The translations under genes were made by a program, and so were the position numbers. From Saprospiraceae bacterium UBA2365 (lineage in GTDB: Bacteria > Bacteroidota > Bacteroidia > Chitinophagales > Saprospiraceae), in the NCBI GenBank assembly GCA_002344345.1, contig DDTL01000115.1, forward strand, positions 31,774-95,773: DNA of 64,000 bases. Direction: 5' to 3'. The notes below the pieces were generated by a model. It had not been told where the DNA came from and searched no databases. It worked only from the letters and a program-made list of their open reading frames with translations. How positions within the stretch are numbered: position 1 is the stretch's first letter; every line of letters begins with the position of its first letter. Shown here one piece after another: positions 1-9,314 of this stretch.

Positions 1-1061
1 TGTTTTCAAACTAAATATCACTTTATTAAATGCTATACATGATCACTTTTAAAGTTTGAACCCTTCTTGTCTCAAAATTGGTATAAAAGTTTGCAAAATT
101 GTTCGTTTTAACAGGATTTTCAAGTAATTACTAAAAGAAATTGCCCCGCTACCTTAAAAATCTGATCCAATAAAAGATTGCAGATCACAAATTCGAATGA
201 ATCCCCCAAGCTATGAATAACAAAATACCACAACTCAAGATCCATTGCCTGTCACATTATGCAGCTTTTCAATACTAAACACGGATTTATCTCCGTGACT
301 TAAAGATGCATTAAAAGGATAAAAAGGTGTATCTAAGGCGTTGTTTTAATTGATATCATAGAATCATCTTCATAAAAGACAGATTTTTTTCAATTTGTAT
401 TCAGGCAGATGTTCACTTTCTTATATCGAACAGAATAATTCATACAATTTTTGTAGTTATTTAGGTGGTTAGCTTATTAGTCTTATAGCTTGTTATTCTC
501 TTTGAATTAAGTTAGTAAATTAGGTAAAAGACAACAAATTTGTCCTGGAATCAAAGGTTTTAACCTACGGCATAGATCATTAGCTAATAGACTATTGAGC
601 TAAACAATTACCAATTTTTAATATTTCAGTTGTTTAAAAATATATGCTTTATACAATAACCAGTCTTGAATGTTTCAAGTCTGGAAATAATGACCTGCAA
701 AACCCTTTTGACCAATGATATACGAAGATATCCATTATATTTATCAGGATTCCCTTTGACTAAAAAAATTCAAAAAAACATATCTGAAATCAATGATCAA
801 GGGAAGGAATGAAATGCATGCATCAGGTGTTCAATGACTTTTTTTACTTAAAAATTGGCAATAAAAGCAATTTTTATTAAATTAGAGGATTAAAAGTCAG
901 TATTCAATGATATCTGATTTAAATGCATAACATTCAGTCAAATGTACGAAAGATTCATTTAATATCCTTAAATCATGGAAATTCAAACAAAAACTATAGT
1001 TATATGTTATCTTACATAGTTCCTGACAGAACTAAAAAATAAATTTTTAACTCAGCGATTT
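1..1061. other. Gene-free AT-rich region
   Basis: No open frame with coding character is visible on either strand over about a kilobase. The only structure I recognise is a degenerate copy of dispersed repeat family C around 465-615 (listed separately). The left edge does not carry the end of a recognisable gene. Confidence 0.6.
465..615 (+). repeat. Dispersed repeat family C, degenerate copy
   Basis: The stretch contains ggttagcttattagtctta, then tgtcctggaatca, a ttttaacc segment, and gactattgagctaaacaatta. The same blocks in the same order occur at 18170-18345 and, on the opposite strand, at 8985-9150. This copy is the most diverged of the three. It has no open frame and no transposase. 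Confidence 0.55.
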
Positions 1062-1082
1062 TTGAAATCCAAGAATAATATA

Positions 1083-1523
1083 ATGATTATGTTAACAATC
1101 AAAATTCTCAACCAGTCGAAAACCTTCCTTTTTTATATGTTATTATTAACCACAATTATCATCATCTCGTCCTGCAATCCCAAATTGGCTAAGGAGCATC
1201 CTCAGGTTGCAAAAGGCAGAACCATCTATGAAAAATACTGCACCGAATGTCATGGTGTGAATGGAAAAGGAGTAAAAGCGTTTCAGTCTTATCAAACCAT
1301 CGATCTGACAAAAATTTTACAAAGGAGAGGCACTGATGATTTTCCAATCATGGAAATCGCCCGATATATTGATGGCAGACAACATACCAAAGAAACCGGA
1401 GCCCGTCTCATGCCTATGTGGGGCGTCGATATGGTCAAATTGGAGCATCAGTATAATCCCGATACGGCCAGAACCAATATGGGAGCCATTCTCAGCTATC
1501 TGATCACACTCCAGGAGTTTTGA
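1083..1523 (+). CDS. Lipoprotein c-type cytochrome
   Basis: Small monohaem cytochrome c expected to be anchored to an envelope membrane and to carry electrons; the partner oxidase or reductase is not in the window. I start it at ATG 1083, because the longer frame only adds a TTG codon at 1062 with seven residues. A hydrophobic stretch (LLLTTIIIISS) ends in a Cys that fits a lipobox, so it is probably a lipoprotein. The haem motif CTECH follows at about residue 50, in the usual context of a class I cytochrome (GRTIYEKYCTECH), and the distal Met is probably in LMPMWG near residue 110. It stands alone: the nearest gene is dnaB 450 bp downstream. The family assignment is firm; the function is open. 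Confidence 0.85.
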   Translation: MIMLTIKILNQSKTFLFYMLLLTTIIIISSCNPKLAKEHPQVAKGRTIYEKYCTECHGVNGKGVKAFQSYQTIDLTKILQRRGTDDFPIMEIARYIDGRQHTKETGARLMPMWGVDMVKLEHQYNPDTARTNMGAILSYLITLQEF

Positions 1524-1977
1524 TCCGGGGGTGTTGAAACAAGCTTTCTTAAGGTGTCAGATGAAAAATTCTACACGCTGTTTGGTGTTTATTTCAAATT
1601 ACCAGGTTCTGAAGAAAGATCGCCATATCTGAATTTTTTTTAACAAGAATTTTAGCTAAATCCGGCTTATTTCTGGTATCCATCTAAATATATTTATATT
1701 TTACATATAAATAATTATTTTAATATTTCGGAAGTCATAATTCCCGCTATATACACAAGCCATTTTTTTTGATATCCGTTAAAAATGCATTTACATTAAT
1801 CTTTTGTTATATATATAACCAGAAAATTCCATTTAACAGAATAAACCCATCGGGAAATAAAATAAAAAATTACTAACAAAAAGTACCGGGTTACTAACAA
1901 TTTCAAAATTGCTGAACTTTTTATGATTTATTAACATTAAATATAATACGTTACCTTTACGGCCTAAATTTTTAATA
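1524..1977. other. AT-rich spacer upstream of dnaB
   Basis: No coding frame is supported. The spacer is very AT-rich. A TACCTTTA sequence at 1952-1959, close to the Bacteroidota -7 consensus TAnnTTTG, lies 18 bases before the dnaB start codon and is the best candidate for its promoter; no clear TTTG -33 box is seen at the right distance. Confidence 0.4.
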
Positions 1978-3510
1978 ATGGCAGAACAAAGACAACTTAC
2001 ATCCATTAAAGGTGGATTAACCAATGCTCAACAGGGTTATGATGCCGGTGCCATACAATACGGCAGAGTACAACCTCAGGCGATACCTTTGGAGGAAGTG
2101 GTGCTTGGTGCCATCCTGATCGATAAAAATGCCCTGCCTGCCGTAATGGACATCCTGAAAGTGGAAACCTTTTATAAACAGGCACATCAGGAAATTTTTA
2201 AAGTGATCCTTGAATTGTTCCATAAATCACAACCGATTGATATTCTGACAGTTCAGGAAGCTCTTAAAAAAGCTCAACTGCTCGAATCCATCGGAGGCAT
2301 CACATACCTGGCTGCTTTGACCAATTCGGTCAGTTCTGCTGCAAACATTGAGTACCATTCCAGGATCCTCACCCAAAAATACATACAAAGAGAATTGATC
2401 AAAGTTTCTACAGAGATCATCAAGGATTCCTACGAGGATACTAAAGATATCTTTGAACTTCTTGATTCCGCAGAAAGAAGCCTGTTTGACATTACTGACC
2501 AAAACCTAAATACAGCTTATGAAAGACTGGGTGCCTTAGCGCTTAAAACCCAGAAAGAAATAGAAGCCGTCAGCCGTCAGACAGGTGAATTGACAGGGAT
2601 CACCACCGGTTTTGAAGAACTTGATAAAATCACATCGGGTTGGCAGCCATCAGACCTTATCATCCTGGCTGCACGCCCCGGTATGGGAAAAACAGCCTTT
2701 GCATTGTCCCTTGGTAGAAATGCCGCACTTGCTAATAAAGCGGTTGCCATTTTCTCTCTTGAAATGTCGAAAAGCCAGTTGGTACAGCGTCTCATCGCCA
2801 TGGAAGCTGAGATCAATAGTCACAAGATCCGCAACGGGAAACTGGATGAATATGAATGGAAAAAACTACATGAAGCCGTTGAAAGGATGATGAACATTGA
2901 GATTTATATCGATGACACGCCTGCCATCAACATCTTTGAATTGAGGGCCAAATGCAGGAGAATGAAGCAACAGCATAACATACAATTAGTTGTCATCGAT
3001 TACCTCCAATTGATGTCTTCGGCACCTGGCCAAACAAGGGGAAACCGAGAACAAGAGATCAGTACAATTTCAAGATCCTTAAAAAGCATGGCTAAAGAGT
3101 TGAATGTCCCGATCATTGCGCTTTCTCAGCTCAGCCGGGCCGTTGAAACAAGGGGTGGAGATAAACGTCCCCAGCTTTCTGACCTTAGAGAATCTGGTGC
3201 GATCGAACAGGACGCAGACATCGTAAGCTTCGTTTACCGTCCAGACTACTATGGCACCGATGATGAATTTGAAGGATCTAAAGATACCTCGGAGATCATC
3301 ATTTCCAAACATAGAAATGGAAGCCTTGGTACTGTTGAGCTGCGATTCATCAAAGAACTTGTCAAATTTACCGAACCGGTTTCTCATTTCAGGTCCATGT
3401 CTACATCCGAAGGTTTTATGGATCCCAACGATCCGTTGAGCTCTGGTTCAATCAGACTTCAGTCTAAAATGAATAAGGATACTTTTGAAGCGGATGATAT
3501 TCCCTTTTAA
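1978..3510 (+). CDS. dnaB: Replicative DNA helicase DnaB
   Basis: Hexameric helicase that unwinds DNA at the replication fork and recruits primase. The 510 residues show the usual DnaB order: an N-terminal helical domain (about 30-140, starting PLEEVVLGAIL), a linker helix, and a RecA-like ATPase core with Walker A GMGKTA near residue 232, Walker B LVVIDYLQLM near 337, and the conserved DLRESGAIEQDAD segment. The family is usually 440-500 residues; the extra length is a short unconserved N-terminal leader and a C-terminal tail. The ATG at 1978 follows a plausible -7 box. The pseudouridine synthase follows after 21 bases, so the two may be co-transcribed. No intein is present at the usual P-loop site. 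Confidence 0.98.
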   Translation: MAEQRQLTSIKGGLTNAQQGYDAGAIQYGRVQPQAIPLEEVVLGAILIDKNALPAVMDILKVETFYKQAHQEIFKVILELFHKSQPIDILTVQEALKKAQLLESIGGITYLAALTNSVSSAANIEYHSRILTQKYIQRELIKVSTEIIKDSYEDTKDIFELLDSAERSLFDITDQNLNTAYERLGALALKTQKEIEAVSRQTGELTGITTGFEELDKITSGWQPSDLIILAARPGMGKTAFALSLGRNAALANKAVAIFSLEMSKSQLVQRLIAMEAEINSHKIRNGKLDEYEWKKLHEAVERMMNIEIYIDDTPAINIFELRAKCRRMKQQHNIQLVVIDYLQLMSSAPGQTRGNREQEISTISRSLKSMAKELNVPIIALSQLSRAVETRGGDKRPQLSDLRESGAIEQDADIVSFVYRPDYYGTDDEFEGSKDTSEIIISKHRNGSLGTVELRFIKELVKFTEPVSHFRSMSTSEGFMDPNDPLSSGSIRLQSKMNKDTFEADDIPF

Positions 3511-3531
3511 CCATCCTCAAAATAAAACATA

Positions 3532-4254
3532 GTGGAAAATTCTGAAGAAATCAGACTTAACAAGTATATAGCACATTGTGGCATAACTTCCAGAAGGAAA
3601 GCTGCAGAACTCGTAAAAAACGGTGACATCAGTGTCAATGACGTTTGCGTGACAGACCCTTTCATTCTGGTTAAACCTGAAGATATCGTTTGTTACAAAG
3701 GCAAATTACTCAAACAGCAAAAAAATCTGGTTTATGTCCTGATGAACAAACCAAAAGATACCATTACCAGCCTCAGCGATGAGAAAGGGCGAAGAACTGT
3801 CATGGATATCATTGATAAAAAAGTCAAAGAACGGATTTATCCTGTTGGAAGGCTGGACTATAAAACCACCGGACTCCTTTTATTGACAAATGATGGCGAT
3901 CTGGCTACCAAACTTGCTCATCCCAGTCACAAAATCCCCAAAATTTATCAGGCTAAACTGGATAAAGATTTATCCCCCAAAGATCTGGATACTATCCGGA
4001 AAGGATTTGAACTTGAAGATGGACCAGTCGAGGTAGACTGGATCCAATTCCCCGGTGAAGATAAAAATGTCGTCAATGTGGAAATTCATATGGGCAAAAA
4101 CCGCATCGTCCGCCGTATATTTGAGCATTTCGGATATGAAATTCTGACTTTGGACCGGATTTATTATGCAGGATTGACCAAAAAAGACCTGCCTCGTTCA
4201 TGGTTCAGACATCTGACTGAAAAAGAGGTTATTATGCTTAAACATTTCATTTAA
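3532..4254 (+). CDS. rluB: Pseudouridine synthase, RsuA/RluB family
   Basis: Isomerises uridine to pseudouridine in ribosomal RNA. The protein (240 residues) begins with an S4 RNA-binding domain (residues 6-60, IRLNKYIAHCGITSRRKA) followed by the catalytic domain with the family motif GRLDYKTTGLLLLTNDGDLA near residue 105; the Asp of GRLD is the catalytic residue. The C-terminal MGKNRIVRRIFEHFGY segment is also typical. The start is a GTG at 3532; no ATG lies near the S4 domain, and the GTG sits directly before the conserved region. I use the RluB name because this motif context resembles RluB more than RsuA or RluF, but the target site is not proved. Confidence 0.93.
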   Translation: MENSEEIRLNKYIAHCGITSRRKAAELVKNGDISVNDVCVTDPFILVKPEDIVCYKGKLLKQQKNLVYVLMNKPKDTITSLSDEKGRRTVMDIIDKKVKERIYPVGRLDYKTTGLLLLTNDGDLATKLAHPSHKIPKIYQAKLDKDLSPKDLDTIRKGFELEDGPVEVDWIQFPGEDKNVVNVEIHMGKNRIVRRIFEHFGYEILTLDRIYYAGLTKKDLPRSWFRHLTEKEVIMLKHFI

Positions 4255-4377
4255 TCGACTAAGATCAACTCATATTTTTATTCTATTCATTTTCTGAAAC
4301 TTTCATCCGTACTCAATCAATTTTATTTATTTTGGCACCTTCAGAAAAGTCTGATCCAATTAGATTATCGACTTTTC

Positions 4378-4385
4378 TATATTTG
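4378..4385 (+). promoter_or_regulatory. Candidate -7 box for the dapF-like gene
   Basis: TATATTTG matches the Bacteroidota -7 consensus TAnnTTTG. It lies 29 bases before ATG 4415, which would give a leader of about 20 bases, and it makes a start at TTG 4388 unlikely because that codon would fall at the transcription start. No good -33 TTTG is seen 19-21 bases upstream. Confidence 0.4.
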
Positions 4386-4414
4386 CATTGCATTTTCATT
4401 TACAAACTCAAATT

Positions 4415-5248
4415 ATGAATCAATTTTACAAATATCACGGACTCGGGAATTCCTACATCGTCCTGGATGAAAACAGGGTCGATTTTGACATAGACAGTAC
4501 CTTCATCCGCAAAATATGCAGTCCGGCATTTGGTATCGGTTCAGATGGTTTACTATTGAAAGTAAATGCTCTGAACGCAGAATATGGGATAAGGATCTTC
4601 AACCCTGACGGTTCAGAAGCAGAGAAAAGCGGCAATGGATTAAGGATATTTGGGAAATATATTTTTGACAACTTCAAACCGGGGAGAAACTTTTTTTCTG
4701 TAGAAACGCTAGCCGGAAATGTTACCATAGGAATTTTAGAAGAAGATGAAAACGGAGCATCCATGCTCAGGGTGGAAATGGGGAAAGCACTATTTTCGGC
4801 TGCTCAAATCCCTGTGTTGATCCATCAGCATGAAGTCTTGGGCTATCCACTCAAAGTATCAGATAGGATTTTCAATATTCATTGCGTAAATACTGGAAAT
4901 CCGCATTGTGTTATCTTTCAGGATGTTCTGGAAGAATCGATCGTCCGCGAATATGGGCCATTGATCGAAAATCATCGTATTTTTCCGGTCAGGACCAATG
5001 TTCAATTCGCTAAAATTCTTGACAATGACAAGGTTGAATTGCAGATATGGGAACGAGGTGCCGGTTACACGTTGGCATCTGGTAGTTCTGCCTGTGCTGT
5101 GGGCGTTGTTGGTAAAAAACTGGGACTTTTATCCGAAAATATCACAGTGTTGATGCCTGGCGGCCAACTGGAAATAGACATTGCAGATGACTGGTCTATC
5201 GGGCTCGTTGGTCCGGTTGAGAAAATTTGTCATGGTTATTTGGCATGA
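4415..5248 (+). CDS. DapF-like protein with both catalytic cysteines replaced
   Basis: Homologue of diaminopimelate epimerase, which converts LL- to meso-diaminopimelate for lysine and peptidoglycan. The 277 residues keep the two-lobed family signatures: HGLGN (8-12), FNPDGSE (62-68), GNG-R (73-77), NTGNPHCVIF, TNVQF and WERGAG. These supply the known substrate-carboxylate and amino contacts. The two thiol bases of the family are missing: the motif normally CGNG reads SGNG (Ser72, codon AGC at 4628-4630) and the motif normally ACGSGAC reads ASGSSAC (Ser222, codon TCT at 5078-5080). Since true epimerases need both Cys for the two-base mechanism, the normal reaction is doubtful; it may be a paralogue with another substrate or reaction. 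The gene is complete. The start is ATG 4415, not TTG 4388. Convergent with the histidine kinase, 21 bases apart. Confidence 0.85.
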   Translation: MNQFYKYHGLGNSYIVLDENRVDFDIDSTFIRKICSPAFGIGSDGLLLKVNALNAEYGIRIFNPDGSEAEKSGNGLRIFGKYIFDNFKPGRNFFSVETLAGNVTIGILEEDENGASMLRVEMGKALFSAAQIPVLIHQHEVLGYPLKVSDRIFNIHCVNTGNPHCVIFQDVLEESIVREYGPLIENHRIFPVRTNVQFAKILDNDKVELQIWERGAGYTLASGSSACAVGVVGKKLGLLSENITVLMPGGQLEIDIADDWSIGLVGPVEKICHGYLA

Positions 5249-5269
5249 AAACAGTCTAAAAGTATAACT

Positions 5270-6448
5270 TTATGCCCCCGAATCAGGGTATGGAAGTGAA
5301 ATTCGGAATGTGGTACCTACATTGACTTCAGACTTCCTAACAAATATTTTCCCCTTGTGATAATCATTGATGATCCTTTTGGAAAGAGAAAGACCGAGGC
5401 CCCAGCCTCTTTTCTTTGTTGAGAAACCAGGTTGGAAGACTTTTTTTAACTTATTGGCAGAAATTCCTTTTCCTGTATCGGAAACATCAATATGCAAAGT
5501 CTGTTTTTCAACCTCAGTCTGAACAGTGATCGCTCCTTTGCCATCCAGCGCATCCAGCGCATTACGCAACAAGTTCTCGATCACCCACGCAAAAAGATGG
5601 CCATTGATGGGAACAAATAGTTTATTATCTACAGCAGGTATCAACTGAAACTGAACATTTTTGGAAGACCTTTTTTGCATGTAGATCATGGTTTGTTCCA
5701 AAAGTTGATGAATATCAGTATTCTCAAGGTTCGGGGCTGAACCAATCTTGGAAAATCTGTCAGCGATCAATTCGAGTTTGGATATATCATTGGACAACTC
5801 TCTGATCACTTCTTCCTCCTCTTTTTTACCCTGTGTCAATGTTTTTAAATATTCTATCCAACCTAATATGGCACTGATTGGCGTACCAAGCTGGTGGGCA
5901 GTTTCCTTTGCCATGCCTACCCACACCATATTTTGTTCAGCTCTCCTTGCTGAATTGAGGCTGAAATAACCTAAAGCTATGAAAATAAGTATGAGCAAAA
6001 CCTGAACTACAGGAAACCATTTGATCAAAGTGAGTAAAAACGAGTTTTTAAAATAGATCTGACTGGAATACCCTTCGCCTTCAATAGGGATAAATCCCGA
6101 TTTAAGCAATTTTTCCTTTTGCTTCATCAGATATTCCTGGTCATTATCTTTTTTCTCTCCAAAATTAAATCCGGACAATTGCCCGAGTTCATCCTCAAAT
6201 ATAATTTTGATTTTATTGACACTGTGATTCAGATCCAGGATCTGAAGTTCAAGTTGAGGGTCGGGATTATCGGCATTCTGAATATTTTCAATCGCTTTTG
6301 CGTATAAAATAACATTGTTCCGCTCATTTTCTGCCAGTCTGGATGCAAAATATGCAGTAAATGCACTCGTGATCACGACTACGACCAGTCCGGACACAAA
6401 GAGCAATACTTTGGCGATATTTGATTTTTTAATGATGTTTATTTTCAC
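5270..6448 (-). CDS. Orphan membrane sensor histidine kinase
   Basis: Two-component sensor kinase. Two transmembrane segments (VLLFVSGLVVVVITSAF and VVQVLLILIFIALGYF) flank an extracytoplasmic region of about 100 residues without a recognised domain. The phosphoacceptor helix reads AKETAHQLGTPISAILGW, the form common in Bacteroidota. The ATPase domain shows an N box (NLLRNALDAL), G1 (DTGKGI) and G2 (GWGLGLSLSKRI). No HAMP domain is evident. No response regulator is adjacent, so the partner is unknown. An ATG at 6511 would add 21 polar residues (MDENRYWEL); the GTG at 6448 places the first membrane segment close to the N terminus with a Lys-rich lead, which I prefer, but the choice is uncertain. 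Confidence 0.88.
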   Translation of the reverse strand: MKINIIKKSNIAKVLLFVSGLVVVVITSAFTAYFASRLAENERNNVILYAKAIENIQNADNPDPQLELQILDLNHSVNKIKIIFEDELGQLSGFNFGEKKDNDQEYLMKQKEKLLKSGFIPIEGEGYSSQIYFKNSFLLTLIKWFPVVQVLLILIFIALGYFSLNSARRAEQNMVWVGMAKETAHQLGTPISAILGWIEYLKTLTQGKKEEEEVIRELSNDISKLELIADRFSKIGSAPNLENTDIHQLLEQTMIYMQKRSSKNVQFQLIPAVDNKLFVPINGHLFAWVIENLLRNALDALDGKGAITVQTEVEKQTLHIDVSDTGKGISANKLKKVFQPGFSTKKRGWGLGLSLSKRIINDYHKGKIFVRKSEVNVGTTFRISLPYPDSGA

Positions 6449-6621
6449 GTATATTCTTGTGCAGCTTTTTCTTTGGCTGCAAATTAACTCCCAATAACGA
6501 TTTTCATCCAAAAAAAAGTGTGTTAAGGCTATAATTTTGCTTCATCACAATTCAATATCCTGGCCTGTCATACAAAACCTGCTACATTTTCATCATATTA
6601 TAAAATTTACAAATCGTCAGA

Positions 6622-8025
6622 TTACTTTTTCCAGTAACTGCCAATGATTTCTTCCAACTCATTCACATCGATTGGTATACGTTTCTGACCCAGATTTTTA
6701 TTTCCTGTTTTGGTGATCAACAGGTCGTCCTCCAATCGGATACCTCCAAAATCAAGGTATTTTTCTAGTTTGCTATAATCAATAAAATCTTTGAATCTTC
6801 CTTCTTTTTTCCATTGACCGATCAAAGCCGGGATGAAATAAATTCCCGGTTCATTGGTGAGCACAAACCCGGGCTCCAGTGTCCTTGCTAAACGCAGGTA
6901 AGCAGTTCCAAACTGATCACTTCTGGTAAATTCTTCTCCATAACCCACATAATTCTCTCCCAGATCTTCCATATCATGAACATCCAGTCCCATCATGTGG
7001 CCCAGTCCGTGGGGGAAAAATAAAGCGTGAGCGCCAGCATTGACTGCTTCTTCCATATTGCCTTTCATGAGGCCGAGATCCTTCATGCCATAAGCAATGG
7101 TTCTGGCAGCCAGGAAATGCATATCCCTGTAAGGAATTCCCGGCTTGGCCTCGCGCTGCACCGCATTATTGGCAGCCAGAACCAACTGATAGATATCCTT
7201 TTGTTTGGAAGTGAATTTCCCGGACACGGGAAATGTACGGGTATGGTCTGTGGCATAATGCATTTCGGATTCAAATCCCATATCGCAAAGTAGCAGATCA
7301 CCTTTTTCGAGCCTGTTGTAATGATATTCATTGTGCAATATTTCTCCGCGATTGGAAAGGATCACAGGAAAAGAGAGCGAACCTCCGTTTTGAAGAGCGA
7401 TACCGGTTACAGCACCCGCGATTTCATATTCATACATCTTCTCAATCGTCATCCGCATTGCCATGGTATGCATTTCAAATGCTACATCCATGATCTCTTC
7501 CAAGTGTTCAATTTCTTCGGGTCCTTTGATGCTTCGTTGTGCAACTATGCTTTTGATCAGTTTCTGCGACGCAGCATCAGCGATATTTTCGGGATGAATA
7601 CCGGTCATATGCTCGATCAACAATTTATTTTCAGCACGATATGGAGGCGTAAAATGAATTTTCCTAACCTGCTCAATGCCTTTGGCTATGTAGTCGGACA
7701 GCTTGGAAAAAGGCGCAGTGTACTCAATTCCGCATTTATCAGCTAAATCTTTCACCTTTGGTTGTGGACCCATCCAGATAATGTCTTCCATGCTGAAATC
7801 ATCTGCAAAAATCATGTCTTTACCTTCATCGATATCGATGATACCTGCAAAACCAGGGAAGTCCAAACCGAAATAATATAAAAAATTACTATCCTGCCTG
7901 AATGGATAAATATTTGCCCGGTAATTTCTCGGGGAATTCGTATTTCCCAGAATTAAAATGATCCCGGAAACAAATTGACGACGCAATTCCTGTCTTCGAT
8001 TGATATATACTTCTCTTGAAAACAT
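6622..8025 (-). CDS. pepP: Xaa-Pro aminopeptidase (M24B)
   Basis: Cytoplasmic dimetal aminopeptidase removing an N-terminal residue that precedes proline. The N-terminal creatinase-like domain (RRQELRRQF, then NTNSPRNYRANIYPFRQDSNFLY) is followed by the pita-bread catalytic domain. The metal ligands are visible: Asp in LLCDMG, Asp in ATDHTRTFPV, His in FPHGLGHMMGLDVHD, Glu in TNEPGIYF and Glu in GIRLEDDLL. I start at ATG 8025 (MFSREVYINRRQ), where family similarity begins, rather than ATG 8076, which would add 17 atypical residues. The length (467) is normal. It is monocistronic; the histidine kinase follows more than 100 bases downstream on the same strand. Confidence 0.93.
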   Translation of the reverse strand: MFSREVYINRRQELRRQFVSGIILILGNTNSPRNYRANIYPFRQDSNFLYYFGLDFPGFAGIIDIDEGKDMIFADDFSMEDIIWMGPQPKVKDLADKCGIEYTAPFSKLSDYIAKGIEQVRKIHFTPPYRAENKLLIEHMTGIHPENIADAASQKLIKSIVAQRSIKGPEEIEHLEEIMDVAFEMHTMAMRMTIEKMYEYEIAGAVTGIALQNGGSLSFPVILSNRGEILHNEYHYNRLEKGDLLLCDMGFESEMHYATDHTRTFPVSGKFTSKQKDIYQLVLAANNAVQREAKPGIPYRDMHFLAARTIAYGMKDLGLMKGNMEEAVNAGAHALFFPHGLGHMMGLDVHDMEDLGENYVGYGEEFTRSDQFGTAYLRLARTLEPGFVLTNEPGIYFIPALIGQWKKEGRFKDFIDYSKLEKYLDFGGIRLEDDLLITKTGNKNLGQKRIPIDVNELEEIIGSYWKK

Positions 8026-8233
8026 AAACCTATATTTAAAAACCTCTAATATATGGTTTCCGGTTGCACTTACCAAAAAATCAGAAAATTATTCAGAAAA
8101 GTATGCTTTTTCAATCAAATCCATGCTTTAAAATTTTGTTAACTCTGGGTTAAATTGTGTTAAATGGGTAACTTTTGAATCATGTTTTAAGTATTTTTAT
8201 AGAATTAATTTTCAATCATTTAAAACAATTCAT

Positions 8234-8749
8234 ATGACAATGAAACAAAACTACTCAATCCTGTTTACCACTCTTTCCATGGCTTTTGTTTTTCTGCTTT
8301 CCAGTTGCGTAAGCACCACAACGATCAAATCTGTTCCACCGGGTGCAGATGTCTATGTGGACGGCTATAAAGTCGGAACAACTCCGTACAAATATGAAGA
8401 CGAAAAAATTGCTTTTTCCAGAACCAATCTGGACATAATTCTTGAGGGCTACGAACCTGTTTATTCCTATCTGGTAAGAGATGAAGAGATAGATGTAGGA
8501 CCACTGATTGGCGGATTTTTCTTTTGGCCGGTCTGGTTGTGGACTATGAAGTATCATCCTACTCATACTTTTGAACTCGTACCTTTGTCAGGTTCACCTG
8601 ACAGCCCGGCGATCAAAGATAAAGAAATTCAATTTGATGATGCTACCATCCAAAAATTGAACTTGCTTAAAGAATCTCTTGATAAAGGCACCATTTCTCA
8701 GGAAGAGTATGACGCGCTTCGCAAAAAAACTTTAGGCCTGAGGGAATAA
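8234..8749 (+). CDS. PEGA-domain lipoprotein with SHOCT-like tail
   Basis: Envelope lipoprotein of 171 residues. The signal peptide ends LLSSC (Cys about residue 25). A PEGA domain follows (SVPPGADVYVDGYKVGTTPY), a small beta fold common in surface and cell-wall proteins. A hydrophobic turn (IGGFFFWPVWLW) is unusual for a soluble lipoprotein and suggests membrane contact. The last 35 residues (KLNLLKESLDKGTISQEEYDALRKK) fit the SHOCT motif of an oligomerising short helix pair. A strong hairpin terminator follows. The function is unknown. Confidence 0.85.
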   Translation: MTMKQNYSILFTTLSMAFVFLLSSCVSTTTIKSVPPGADVYVDGYKVGTTPYKYEDEKIAFSRTNLDIILEGYEPVYSYLVRDEEIDVGPLIGGFFFWPVWLWTMKYHPTHTFELVPLSGSPDSPAIKDKEIQFDDATIQKLNLLKESLDKGTISQEEYDALRKKTLGLRE

Positions 8750-8772
8750 AAATGTTTGGAAAATTTACATGG

Positions 8773-8808
8773 AACTCAGCTAAAAGTATTAGCTGAGTTT
8801 CATTTTTT
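8773..8808 (+). terminator. Intrinsic terminator after the PEGA lipoprotein
   Basis: AACTCAGCTAA (8773-8783) pairs perfectly with TTAGCTGAGTT (8789-8799) across a 5-base loop and is followed by TCATTTTTTC. It lies 23 bases after the stop codon. Confidence 0.85.
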
Positions 8809-8821
8809 CATGTATTAAAAC

Positions 8822-9150
8822 TGAAATCCGCGGGGAAAAACATCCCGGGACAAAATCAAATTCATGAAAGTTCTGCCATAAAATTCACGAATTCAATTTT
8901 TAAGACACTATGTTTTTTGTAGGTAAGCCGCAAAAAAAAGCCGCTTTGAAGGAAGTTTGAAAAGAAATTTAATTCAACCTTAATTGTTTAGCTCAATAGT
9001 CTTTTCGCCATAAGTCTATTTCCTGATGATTTATGCCAGGGGTTAAAACAGCTGATTACAGAACAAATACGGTGTCTTTGTCTCAATGTACTCGCTCAGT
9101 CCCAAGAGACTAAAAGGCTATCAGACTTAATATCTGACCGCCTGAATAAT
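8822..9150 (-). repeat. Dispersed repeat family B/C, long copy
   Basis: Read on the minus strand this stretch runs: agtctgatagccttttag, ctcttgggactgagcgagta, a ttttaaccc block, gactattgagctaaacaatt, then tgtcttaaaaattgaatt and tggcagaactttc. The same blocks in the same order occupy 18165-18460 on the plus strand, and the second half recurs at 56640-56700. There is no coding frame. This fills the space between the terminator at 8808 and the next gene. Confidence 0.75.
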
Positions 9151-9314
9151 TTTGTTTTTCCAGCATCTGAAACGAACAACATGTAGGTTGGTTTTGATTC
9201 CTGAGCGACAAATCAGTTACTTTTTGATGTATGTCCCGGACAAAATCAATTAAACAATCAAAGTTATTTATACATGTTATTGAAAACCATATATTTGTAT
9301 ATAAATATCAGGAA

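Noticed and set aside
4388..4414. TTG start nine codons upstream for the DapF-like gene
   Set aside because: The -7 box ends at 4385, so the codon would be at the transcription start; family similarity begins at ATG 4415.
7321..7746. 141-residue open frame on the plus strand
   Set aside because: It lies wholly antisense to the Xaa-Pro aminopeptidase gene, whose metal-binding motifs are intact; the antisense frame has no family features.
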